Shown: piece by piece, positions 25,112 to 37,400 of the stretch | Layout of the letters: each line of letters opens with the position of its first letter | Position numbering within the stretch: the first letter of the stretch is position 1 | NCBI RefSeq assembly: GCF_018139145.2 | Contig: NC_059500.1 | Span: forward strand, 53,562,663 to 53,626,662 | DNA from: Gymnogyps californianus | Taxonomy: Eukaryota; Chordata; Aves; Accipitriformes; Cathartidae | Length of the DNA: 64,000 bases | Reading direction: 5' to 3' | The notes under the pieces: generated by a model | What the model was told of the DNA's origin: nothing | What the model saw: only the letters and a program-made list of their open reading frames with translations | Database searches by the model: none | Program-made: the position numbers and the translations under genes

Positions 25112-28019
25112 AGCTGACACTGTGTTCCATTACCTTCTGGGCAGCTTGTCCTGCACACCAGACTCCTTTTTTTGCGTAAGAGGAGGCACTGTATGCTACT
25201 CAAAAGTCTCTTTAATAATATTCTGTCCTCATGTCCATTATCTCTTTTAATTCTTGAGTTTTTCCTCAAGAATGAAATCACAACTGAAGCAAGATCAAAA
25301 ACCTAATCTGGAATTTAAAAATAAACAGTTTGACTTCCAGTAAACTTCACTTATGTTCAAACAGATCATTTTTTTCACACACACATATGCCCACCCCCAA
25401 ACATGAGTTCTTTTGTCCAACGGGATAATTAAGTGGGACCCAAAATACTCTTCCTGTTGTTAGAGTCATTCTTGTTAAGAATTGCGAGATTATTACCTAA
25501 GGCTGTGTATCACAAGAGAGAGCTGTCTCTAGCTGCAGAGACTAGGGAAAAGCAGTTCACAGAAGTGTTTAAGAAGTTCTAGGCATCGCCTCTACAGAAT
25601 CACCATGAAAAATCCCAGCAGACTTCTTGGACAATCAGAATCTATCTTGATTTGAAACAGTTCCGCTGATTCAAAAGCAGGTCTCTTCTTCAAAGGAGGT
25701 GACCAGCTCCACTGAAGTCATAAGGAGAAGAAGAAAGAGGGAGACACAAATTCACCCTTTCAGAAGTTTTGTTGCCTAGAAGAAATATGCTGGTTTTATG
25801 TCTCTGCAAGAAAGCTGCAGGTAAGTTCTTCAGCAATTGGAATTCTTATTATTAGGATACCTGCTGATACAGCATGAAAGCTATTTTAAAAAATGGCTCC
25901 AAATAAATCTTGATAATATTCCATATATCAGCAAAACAATGTCTTCCCAAATCAACCAGCAACAGTCAGAGATGCTACATTAAAACAAATAAACTGGGAA
26001 GTTATTTTGGGTAGAAAATTATACCACAAAAGTATACAAGCATCAGTAAGGAATAAACCACATAGACAGAAATTCCAGGCCTGAAGAAGAAACACAGTAC
26101 AAGAACTACACTACTGGGCACCTACAAAGTATGACAACAACAACTGTGACACACTGATTATCACATACTAGAGGGATAGGAAGTATGGTATTGTTATTTT
26201 TCTAAGTGTCAAAACGAGGTACAACTGCCAATAACTTTTTTTTTTGACCAGCTAGATAGAAATCCACAGAAGCACAGGAACTCTTGAAATCATTCAGAAC
26301 AACATGCAAGACTTGTTTCGCTGTTAGTTCACTATTCTGTACCTTTGCAAAGCTATAAAAACAAATATTATGTATGACTTCAAAAATCAGAAGTTAAATA
26401 TAAATGGAAAAAACTTGTTGAAAAGAAGTAAAAGGAGCAGCTAAAAGTAAAATCTGTACAGGTAGCATAAAGACCATGTAAAAACATCATACTGCCTTTG
26501 AGAACAAAAACATGCCAGACATGAATAAAAGGAGTCTAAGAGAAGATAAACAGGAATGTATCCTACAAAAAAGAAAAAAAGCAAAAAAGCAGAAGTTGTG
26601 TTCAAATGAGGAAGGTAAGCCCCAGATCTGGCAGGTTACACAGAAAAACGTAATAAGCATATTTAAAAATCAGAGAGATTGATGTGAAAACAAAACAATC
26701 CTTCCTTTTCGGGAGCAGGAAGCCTCACACAAAACCTGCAGAACTAAAGATGACAAATATAAAATGGAAAATTTAGGACCCTTTCTACTACTTTCCATTA
26801 CCGCTGCTTGGGTAAAGACCTCAAAGTCATTAAATATTCCTTTAGTCAAAGAGGTATAAAACCTGCAGAGTCAACAGATTTTTCTGATATTCTTGTATAA
26901 TTCCAAAGGCTTAAACAAAATACAAGTCTTGGTATTGACAGAGTCCTTGCTAAACTGAAACTTTCAAAGGCTGACTGAAGAAAAGTAAGAGCTGATTTTG
27001 TCTCTATTTATCTTGAAGTCTAGCAAGGAGCAAATGCAAAGCACCATTTGAACTACTTTGGTTTGATTTGGTGTGGTGACTTGAATCACGTCAGCCAGCT
27101 CCAGCATTAAAATAAATTGTGAAGTTTGCCTCACAACTACCCATCAGTAACAGGCATTTGATACATGCCCTTTAAAGTGCAAAGAAGACAAGTCATATTA
27201 CTCTGGATTACAAATAACTGATTTCATCGTGAAACAGAAGATACTCCCGAAAAAGAAAAACAGAGGATGTTCAAAAATAGAGGTGTACACCCTGCAAATT
27301 TAGTTAAAATCAGTTCAGACGTACCATGCACACAGACACCATTCTGAACCGTAAGCACGCACACACAGTCATGAGATCCCTATAGTCCTAGGCTCATGTA
27401 TATTCCATGGACAAAGCACTGCTGTTTCCCTACTATTTGTTTCTGATACACAGTAAGTCCAGTTTGGATAGGTTTTAGACATCCCGCAATTACAAATTTC
27501 AGTTGCAATGCAAATACAGTACAAGCGAGAATTATTAGTATGTGTCAATTCTTCTGTATAATGATGTCTTTTTCTCCCCTGTTCAGTCTCACTCCGCTCT
27601 TTGATAATATTTTCTAATCCATATCTGTTTCCCAAAAGATGAACTAATAATGACAGACTGTACAGGACATTTCCTTTAGGTTATGACTGAGACATGAGTA
27701 AAAGTAATACCTAACAAACACACGTCAAAAGTTACAGTAAAAAAGTACTCATCACGTGTTTTACCAGCTCCAAAGCATTACCATAAACAGTACATGTCAT
27801 TTCCTATCATTGTGAGAACAGCTTCACGAAATCTCTGTCAAAAGCAATCAAGATCAATAAATCAAACATTCGACTATCGTATACAAAACTGTTTTATATA
27901 AAGCCTCTTTGACGTAATACCAGAAAGGGAAAAAAGTCCAAGCCACGAATACATCTGAAGCAACCCTAAGAACTCTGCCTCCTTTTACTACCTGCTAAGG
28001 CTGTTCTTAAGTAGTACAG

Positions 28020-28315
28020 AAATAATTAGTCATTAACATACAATCAATTAATCACTAACATACTCGTAGAGCATTCAGAATAGATTTCACCTTTATTTAA
28101 AACAATTAACTAATGCTAACATTATGGTAAGAACTCACAATAACATATCAATAATACATTAAATTATAGAATACTCATATTAATTATATTACTATAGACT
28201 AAAATATTGTAACATAATAACATAATTCTAAACTAATTTCTGTTAATATATTTTATATTATGTATTATATATTTATATTTTATTAGTATACTTATATATT
28301 AATAAACTTCGAAAC
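28020..28315. repeat. Extremely AT-rich low-complexity stretch
   Basis: About 300 bases composed almost entirely of A and T with many TATTA, ATATA and TTAAT steps, densest at 28170..28310. Such tracts unwind easily and resemble scaffold-attachment DNA, but the sequence alone cannot show that. No tandem unit of constant length is present. Confidence 0.7.
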
Positions 28316-30539
28316 ACTAAGAGATTGGTTATTATTTTGCAAAACAACATACCTGAAGTGTGAAGTGATTCTTGTTGCAGCACGCTCCTTACACAAGTTT
28401 ATGAATACTAGCAGACTTATCTGATACTTTTACTGCTAATTAAGAGGAATGACTTAGGTAGCGCAGGTGATACAGAATTATTCCTTGAAAAATTTCAGAA
28501 ATGGCAGGGCTCAGATAACCTTTCTTTCTGCAAACTAGTTGATTATTGCAAATACAATCTATTAACATGTAAATGAAGCCTGAATTCTTAATCTGGAAGA
28601 AAATTCACTGAAATAAGATTCCATTTGAAAAATTGACTTAAATTCACCACCTCAGATATTTGTCAACCATGCCTTTTTCCCCCCAACTCCTTTCAGAGGA
28701 TACTAAGTTCCAATACTATGGGGAATCCCATGGTACTTGCCACAGTACCTACGGTACTTTGAAGTTACCGTCTTCCAAGTTTGAAGCATAACTATCAGCT
28801 TATTTAGATTAAAAAAAGACTATCCTATAAAGTTCCAAGCAGCATGAGCAGAATTTTATTAGCCACCACGTGCTTGCTTTTGCCAATATAAAACATATTT
28901 TGATTATCATATTTTAATAAATGGGAAAAACTCTGAAAGAATCCATGCAGACAACAGCTTTAAGTAACATTATCAATCATGTAAACTGATAGCTGGACAG
29001 TTCTGTTTGTAGAAGGTCATGAAGTCCATCTCTAATTCACCAAATGCCATACAAATATTAAATACATTACAATGAAAATCTTCATCTCTCTAGACTGGCC
29101 TCCATTTCTTAATCTCTTCTCCTTTACAAGTTAATAATTCAAATTACCTACTCAATTTCTTCTTGCTTTACATTTGAAGGGGTTTTTTTGCTTTGCCTAC
29201 AAAACAAGTCCATATGCCTGCTCTACTTAATACAAGACCATAATGCACTGAGATTGTCTAATAAAACTCTTGTTACTCTAAAATTAAAAGCCTTCCACAA
29301 AAGAGATTTTCATTTACTTGCATGATTTACCAAGTCAATGTCTTTCCTATTTCCCAGTACTACGTATGATTGCATTTTTTTTAGGTTTTTTTTTTTAAAC
29401 ACAAAATATTGAATTGCACCTGATCATAAGTCTGTGTGTCTCTTCCAATTAACCATGTCCTACACTGTAAGTCTTCCTACAGACAACAATTCTCCTTTCT
29501 CATAAAGACAACTACACTTGTATGCAAATAGTCCAATTCATTTTAAGGAATATAGTCCCAGAACAATGATACTACTCCGAGTAAATGTGGGACATGCCAA
29601 CATTAAATCAATAATTTCTTAATGTAGAAAGAAATTTCACTTCAGTTCCAGTTTAATTTTAGAATCAGTTTCACTCCTAACATATAAGTACCCCCACACC
29701 CCCCTCTTCTGCAAGGTGGCAGACTGGATCCATTTGCTTTTAGTTCTTTTGTGTCAGAAAAGGATAATGTTAAAGGAATGAGGAAAGCTAATGAGAAGGA
29801 TGAGGATGGTTACAGTGAATTCCTCAAGGAGACTGCCAATAAAGATTGGTCATCTGTTCATCCCTAAGGCGGCAATCACACAGTTTACTGACAGTAATAT
29901 TATATGCATTTCTGCAGAAAAGACTGTTCCTAAAGAACTATACACATTTTTAAATGAAATAGGAAAACAAAGCAAAGATAGTCAGATGAGTTCAGCCACA
30001 TGAAAACTCATAATACCCACATCCCACAGTTCCACATTTTACTTATCAGAAGCTATAATACCCACATAAATATTTTATTCTTTAAAAATTCAATTAGTCA
30101 GTTCAAAGACTTACTCAAATTGTCAGAGATGACTAATACTCAGTGAGACCTAGGGGTTCCCAATTATCTCCAAAATTACTGAAAACAGATTTTTCAGCTT
30201 TCAATAGAATTGAACATATATATATAAATTAATATAAATGCATAATTATAAAACATATAAAGGAATATAAATAAAACCACACTCTGATCAATTTGAATCA
30301 CAGATAATACATGAAACCTTATGGCTGCCTCCAGCAATCTCAGGAAATGTAAAAATTCTGACTCATAGCTAAGTCTGCACACCGTAAAAACCATGCACTG
30401 TAATTCCATGACTCAGACAGCTGTGGAATTGAAGTATGACATTAATTTTAATCTAGTGATGACTAATAGACAAAAAAAACCCAACAAACATACTTTATAG
30501 ATATGTAGAGATTGTATGAGTTGGTCAAACAAATCTTAC

Positions 30540-30758
30540 CCCAGCAGAATTTTAGCATGAACCTCTTTGTTAGTCCTTGAGATTTCTCTCAAAGAGGTAA
30601 TTTCTGCATCAAACCAAAATCCTCTTTCCTCTGGCGTCTCAACATTGTAGTTAACCATCACCACATCACCCACTTTTAGTTCACTCCACTTCAGAATGGT
30701 TCTTGCTCGGGGTCGAAGATTACTGGTGTCCATTTCTACTATGCCATTCTCTGGGTAC
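30540..30758 (-). CDS. UHRF2: UHRF2 exon 4: second Tudor subdomain
   Basis: This 219-base exon is preceded by a pyrimidine-rich acceptor ending TTTTCAAG. Its first base completes the glutamate codon begun in exon 3. It ends with two bases of a glycine codon before GTAAGA. The reading runs YPENGIVEMD, then RPRARTILKW, GDVVMVNYNVE and ERGFWFDAEI, the conserved core of the second Tudor barrel, and ends near AKILLG. The arginine-rich RPRARTI segment and the GFWFDAEI strand are nearly invariant across UHRF1 and UHRF2. In the family this half packs against the first Tudor to form the groove that holds the unmodified H3 tail and the methyl-lysine. The exon has no stop and the spacing of conserved blocks matches the mammalian protein, so no internal deletion is suspected. 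Confidence 0.96.
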
Positions 30759-33700
30759 CTTGAAAAGTAAAACCAACAACAGTAATGATTACGAATCCTG
30801 TGACAGTAAGTAGTAAGTCACAGACAACATTTTTCAAAAGTATAAATTTTTATATGTGCTTTGGGCATATAAGAAACATACTATAAAAATCTGACCCAAT
30901 ATCTTTTTGAAAGTTTAGTTTTCATCTAAACACAGACCAGGAATTTGACTAATCTCAGATGGAACACACAGCCTCCATGAGTTCTCTCAAAAAAAAAAAC
31001 AAAAAAAAAATCAAATAATTAAGTAAATCTATAAGCACTGGATGACTTTTTGATTGGAATGCGATCCAAGTTCAAGGTTTTGGCACACACATGGCCCGTT
31101 TGCTCCCAGTAAAGTCAATATACCAATTAAAATGACAGTGAAAGAGTAATGAAGATTAAAACTAGGTTTTTCAACTCAGCACATTTCTAATTTAGCTTTG
31201 CTTTCATGCATTTGTTCCATTTCCACTAACTTCAATAACAACACATTTACGACAGTTCTTAAAAATCTGATCCTACAAACACAGCATATCAAATTCATGT
31301 GGTGAATATAGTCCAAGTCCACATTCCATGCACCATGTTTAAAAAAAAAGTCTAACTACAAAATGTAGTAAGTGAGAAACAGAATCAAGACTCTCAATGA
31401 GATACATGAACTAACGAATTGAAAATGTTTCTTCCTTTAAATTACAAAACCAAAAAATCTAGAAAGATAAATGTGGGAATCATTCCTTCTCTTGACAACA
31501 CACTTCTCTTGGCAAGATGTAGTAAGGAATGCAATATTAAAAGAAATTAATGGATCACTAAATCATAATTAAGAAATCTTGCTTATTTTTCACTGAAACT
31601 TGGCGACTTTTTACGCAGTTTTTTTTTTTTTTTTTTTACACAGTATTACCCACAAATTGCTATGGTTTATAAGAGATTGCTTTCCTCCTCCTGTGTTGGT
31701 GTATGCCATCACAGCACATACATAAAAATCAGAGAGTAATGAATAATTTCTGAAGAGCTCCAACTCCTTTCCAAGTCGAGAAAGACTCATTTAGCAGAAT
31801 TAGGATAGTGATACTTGACAGCACTACAACTAAAATCCCAATGCAAGAAAGAAAGCTTTTAAGATTTGAGATGTTAACAACTTTTCAGTTTAACACCACA
31901 GCCTTCTTAAATTCTCTGTATGAGGCAATTATTCAATGACAGTAGAGCCTGTATAGTTTGCACATGTGCTGGAAAAACAGCACAATAGGGACATGATGAA
32001 AACCTTGCTTGCAGAAAAAAGCTGGCCTGTTACAAAAAGTAGAAAGTAAGATGCTAGACTAAAACGGTGAAGTCCCTTTCTGATACTGTGTGTAACCAAA
32101 TACAGAATCTTCCATCACTTAACTAGTACTAGATGAGGTCACAGTACAAATTTAACAGAGAAAATGAAAATAAGTCTACTGCCTAGAAACAAGTGCTATT
32201 AAAAGTATTCATTCTTCCTTCTTAACAAACATTGTTGAGGATAATATAACTTAAATTACACTTCCATCATGCAATTATTGGTACTTTAGCAAGAGCACTC
32301 ATGCTTTATATTTAATACACCTTTATCAAACAGCACTGTTAAATCATAACACCAAAATCCTTCTTGTACTAACAAAAGCATGGCTTTGTCACTTTCCAGC
32401 ACGCCTCTCTGTAGTGAACAAGATCATTTCAAGGTCTTGGGGAAATTGTACATTGTAACTTACTACCTTACTACATAAATACTAAAACTACTGTCATTAA
32501 CAGCATGAGGCTCTGATAGACTATAGCCTGAAATCAGGATGTCTATTCCTAAACAGTTGATTGAAAGCCCACTGATGTAACTGGAGATGTTTTAACAAGT
32601 TCATTTTGCTTTTGTTTTATGCCTTCTATTAAATCTAACACACTAGTTTGCTACTACAGGTAAGGAGGGGAGGGGGGCTAGACCTCGCATTCTATCTCCA
32701 GGCATTTCTTTGTCCGCTACCATGCGGCTATCTAGAGTGTCCCTTAAATTTGTGGGAAGATTTATCAATCTTTTTGTTTAAAGAGACATGAACCACAAGT
32801 TTAAAAGTGGCTGTACCTTTAGATAAACCAATGGCCAAGTAAAAAGCCATATCCTTAACTACTTACAAAAGTTAAATCCAAAGAGTGTTTTTTCCCCAAC
32901 ATTTTCAGATCCTAATTATAAATATCTGCATAACAGTAATTATATCATACAAAGACAGGTGCTTGGGATCAAGCCATTATCCAAATGACAGTCTCATATG
33001 ATGTAACTCTACAGTTCCTAAATTTTTTTACTTGGTTTTGTTTCCAATTTGAGTGTGTACTGCAAAGCTAACATTTGTGTTTTTACCTTTATGTCATGCA
33101 GCTTTCCCTTAGAAGAACTATTATACAATTCTACTACAATAATTATGAACGTTGTAACTGTAATATCCACAAAACCCGTAAGACAGATTAATCTACAGGT
33201 AATAAGACAAAGCAAAAAGCAACTATAGAGATAATGTCTATTTTATTGAGTGCCTGAATAATAACATCACGTTATAGTACAACAGGCTACTGAACTCTTA
33301 AGACAGCTATGTTTGAGCTACTAGTCAGTTCCAACCATCTTACAATAAACCCTTTCTAAAGTTTGGAGAAGACAGCAAGTAGCACACAGTAAATGAAGAC
33401 TCAGTTTACTTGAACTCCGAAACGAAAGTAGGGCTTAAACATCAGGAAACTAAAGAAGATAGATAAAAAAAATAGACATCATTTATGTATACAGTGAAAT
33501 AATCAAGTGAGAAGTACATACGAGATCAGTGGGATTGTAAAAATAAGCAATATACATTTAAAAAGTTCCAGTGACACTATGGGGGGGGGGGATCAAAATG
33601 TGTGACAACAGTTTACATTTACAGAAACTTCACTTTGATCTGAAAAATCTATTCTCTTCTAAAAATAAAATGCCTTCAGGTTCTGTTTTTCCTGGGAGAC

Positions 33701-34040
33701 CTTTGGACAAACATCTTTTTTACTTAATGATTAAGAAATATTTTTTTCCCAAATTCGTATTTGTGTCATCTTTCCCACCCCTATACAACTCAGAACAGAA
33801 TCTTTCCTACTGTACTGCTGAGGAACTTCAAAGGTTGTCATTGTTAACAATGACTCCACCTCTGTTCTTCGAAGTATCTGATGAAAGAACCCAAACAAAG
33901 AAGATTGCTTATTAGCACGACTAGAACAAGATCACTTACCAAAAGACACTCCCAAAGTTCCCTTTTACAAACAGACAGAAACTAACTGCTTTCCAAAGAA
34001 AGAAAAGGCAGACTCTTCACTGAGTTAATTTTTCGTCTTA

Positions 34041-34070
34041 CTGGCTGGTCAGAAACTGGCTGGTCAGAAA
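34041..34070. repeat. Perfect 15-base tandem duplication
   Basis: CTGGCTGGTCAGAAA occurs twice in immediate succession with no mismatch, suggesting a recent duplication. Copy number could be variable in the population. Confidence 0.95.
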
Positions 34071-34463
34071 CTTAAGCTCAGACACTTTGGAAGAAAAAAG
34101 ATAGCTTATAAAACAGGTGAGATTTCCCATGTCAGAATTCACCTTTCTTTTGCATCAGGTTCCAGGCATTGAATGTTTTGCTGCTGTGCCTTCACACACA
34201 GAAATATGCTTTTATGAACATCACTGCATGCCAGCAGATATTTAACCATTCACATTTGTCCATAACTGACACCCTGGGCAGAACAGCAGAAACAGTATTT
34301 GTCACAAGCTTTTGAGTTAGGCTCAAAATCACAGAGAGTCACGCTATATATGTTAAGCACAGTACCACTATTCCTCATTATACTAGGTAATAAGTAAACA
34401 GTACTTCCACAGTAAACTTGTGCCCTCAATTGTCTCCAATGCCACAGTTTACCTGAGTAAGTA

Positions 34464-34485
34464 GGGGGGGGGGGGGGGGGGGGGG
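34464..34485. repeat. Homopolymer of 22 G
   Basis: An uninterrupted run of 22 guanines on the plus strand (cytosines in the UHRF2 transcript). Long G runs can fold as G-quadruplex DNA and are unstable in length, and they are also a common place for sequencing-length error. Confidence 0.95.
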
Positions 34486-37400
34486 AAACACACTCACATT
34501 AGAAAATGCTACTACCTCCATGTTTGTTTAACATGTTATTTGTAAAAATCCCACATTAACTTAAAACCATAATCTCTTAATATGCAAGAGTAATATTTAA
34601 ATATAGTATCACAAAATGGTAATATGTGGACTTATGTATATAAACCAAAACATAAAGAGAACAAATATGACCTTTTAACAAGCCTCAAGAATGAAGTGAA
34701 AAACCCATTCCGGCAAGCTATAATAAAGGACTACTGTTAGACATGAATGTTTACTGAAAGTGTTTTCTTATTTATTGAGTTACTTTTAAAATCCTAAGAT
34801 GACCCTCAAGAGAAAATAAACATTTTCACAGTGTTCTAATTAGACTAGCGTAAGTTTGGTACAGTTGAAATGAAGATTATATGACACAATTCAACCTTTA
34901 AACTTAAAACAATTGTAGACATTTTCTTGGTTTTCCATGTTTTTCACGACACTTGGCACCTAATATTGAAAAAAGCAGACATCATAACAGTAAGCATAAT
35001 CATAACAGTTTAATGAATACCGCCCATAAGAAGTCTCATGTTCATCATTAAGCTGTATTTCCCTGTAATTTAATTTTTCCCTGTAATATTTCTAACTGTA
35101 AATACTAACAGTTGCATAGCAAGGATTTCTTAAGATTTCCTATCTGTGTAGACTGTTTCCATAGCAAAGAATTATCCATGAAGTAAAAATTCCAGTGTTT
35201 CTCGGCTATGGTCAGTATCTGCTCATTCCTAAAATGCTCAAATACTTAAAAACATATTAGCTCTATATCAAAATATACACAAGTCTGCTCAATTTACTGA
35301 GAACTTGCAACATATCCTTTAACACTTCTCCCAGCTGTTACCAGAACAACTGGAACGATAAAATTCTTGAAACAACAGTCAAGACTTCCCCATCTCCTCG
35401 CCATACTAGTCTGGTAAGGAATGTTAATGCAGGTGTGCAATTCCTTAAACTGTTATTTTTCAATATAAATAGAATGAAAGTGTAATTTATTTTCCCAATC
35501 AACAAACTCAGAAAAGAGTCATTCAATGTGCACCCAGAAATGAAGGAATAGAAGGGCACAAATAAAAGAATAAAGAAAAAGGAATGAACTCAGAGGAGGT
35601 AAATCTGATCAAGGTGGTAAACCTGAATAAAAGCTACATTCACACCACCACCACCCGACTATTTGCTACCTGAGGAAATAATGAGCATAGTTTTGCTGTA
35701 GTATTTTGAGAAAGCGAACGACACTATACTGGAAGAGCATCTAAGACACAATTACGAATGAAAAAAAAAATCACTAGGATAATAAAGCTGTGTGTTTGCA
35801 CTTCCAAAAGACGACCAGTAGGTCTGATAATTTGTTAGTACAAGAAAGAAGTAACGTATTTCAAAAGACAGACTGGAAGGAATAATGAATATCAATAAAG
35901 ATAAAAATCAGTCATATGGAATATAAACAAGATCTAGAAAACCTTACCTAACAACTAATAATTACAGAATTAATCAGCTTAAACACTGAGAAATGGTATT
36001 AATAGCCTGAAGAAAAACATCTTACTTTCCTAATGATTTTAGTTCTGAGTATTAAGAAAAATTAATTTCTAGACTGAACACCACTGCACTGTGTGGACAA
36101 CATGGATACTGTGAAACATGACAAACTGGAAACAGAGTATCAAAACAGAAGTTCAGAAGCTGTAAGAAATACATAGAAGGTTGAATTTTTAATACAGAAC
36201 TGTTATATAATGAGTCTAAACACTGTGAATGTAATGAAAAACAGGTTTACTTCACTAGCTAGCACACAAGACGACAAGTCACACAATTACTGAAAGACTT
36301 ATTTTTTGAAAAACCTTTCCTCACGTGTTCAATCCTGTGACTGTGCAAGGAGAACACTTACAGCTAAAGACAAATAAGTAAGAAGTAGAAAGACTTCAAT
36401 CATATTCTCACTGACCACACCATTTTTTTCAGCCAAGTATCAGTTTTAAAGGGGAAAAAAAAAGTTTAACTGTTGACATTTCAGTTCTCTCAAACAACTA
36501 CTAGGACAGCAAAGCTTCCCTCCCGTCATTTCATATGCTTTCCACAGAGGCACAAGAAACACCTGGATTTTCTCCTCAAACTATTTCCTTTTCAGTTTGT
36601 GTAAAGTGTCTACATCCTTAGAAATCAAAGCCTTACAGTTAATGTCAGTTGTCAAAACCCTGAAGACTAATACATGCAAACACTTTGAGATTATAAAACA
36701 CAGATTATGCAGTCAGGAAATCCACTGCAAACAGGACAAGGAATCTTACAAGGAAGCCATTTGAAATTAAGAGTAGTAGTGTGCAGCCTACTCCCTCAAA
36801 ATACTTAAGTTTGAACTAACATGCACAGACAGCCGCATCGTAGTGGCACTCTTTCTAATGAGCATGTAAAGAATGAAGAGTTATATGTGACCTAGCAGGT
36901 CTCCTATTGTTTTAGCATTGTTTAATAATCTGTATGAAAGAAAGTTTTGAATGAGTAAACAAACTAATCACTGATATTAGAAACTAGAAAATGAAATTAT
37001 GCAACTAGGAGAGGTGGTCCAAGTAGTCATTCAGACCAATTATAAAAAAGGTTTGCTACTGACAGAAAATCAAAGAAAACGTGTTTCCCTTCGGAAAAGA
37101 TTAAAAGAAGATTCTACTGGGCAGACAATACAGCTCACATTCCTCTTCCTCTTCTGAAAATCTAGAGTGGCCAACATGAATTGAAGATAACACGTGCCAT
37201 AATGAAGCTATGGCCTGTCGCTCCCGACATTTCTTTGTATTTCTAGCCATTAACTTAGTATTCTTCAAAAGAAATCACTCCCCAGTCTCCTCACTTCAAC
37301 TGTTGAGAATACTGCCAGGAATTTGACAGCATACACCTTCCTGATATGCACTATTTCCTGTGCTTAATGTATATAAAGAAAAAGGTCAAATATTTCAGTT

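Larger units (their letters stand above)
8624..30539 (-). other. UHRF2: UHRF2 intron 4
   Basis: A 21.9 kb intron bounded by GTAAGA (30539 downward) and TTTTTCAG (ending 8624). Named content: solo LTR 10730..11299, CpG-rich block near 16830..17000, LTR scrap 18431..18490, and two inverted CR1 copies between 18495 and 24255. The rest (8624..10729, 11300..16829, 17001..18430, 24256..30539) is AT-rich single-copy-looking sequence with short homopolymers (for example 17 A at 16325..16341) and an AAAT run near 17676..17697. I recognised no additional exon in it. Confidence 0.85.

Noticed and set aside
33571..33915. 114-codon plus-strand frame beginning next to a G run
   Set aside because: No domain and no ATG-context support. 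It lies wholly in UHRF2 intron 3 and resembles random AT-rich sequence.
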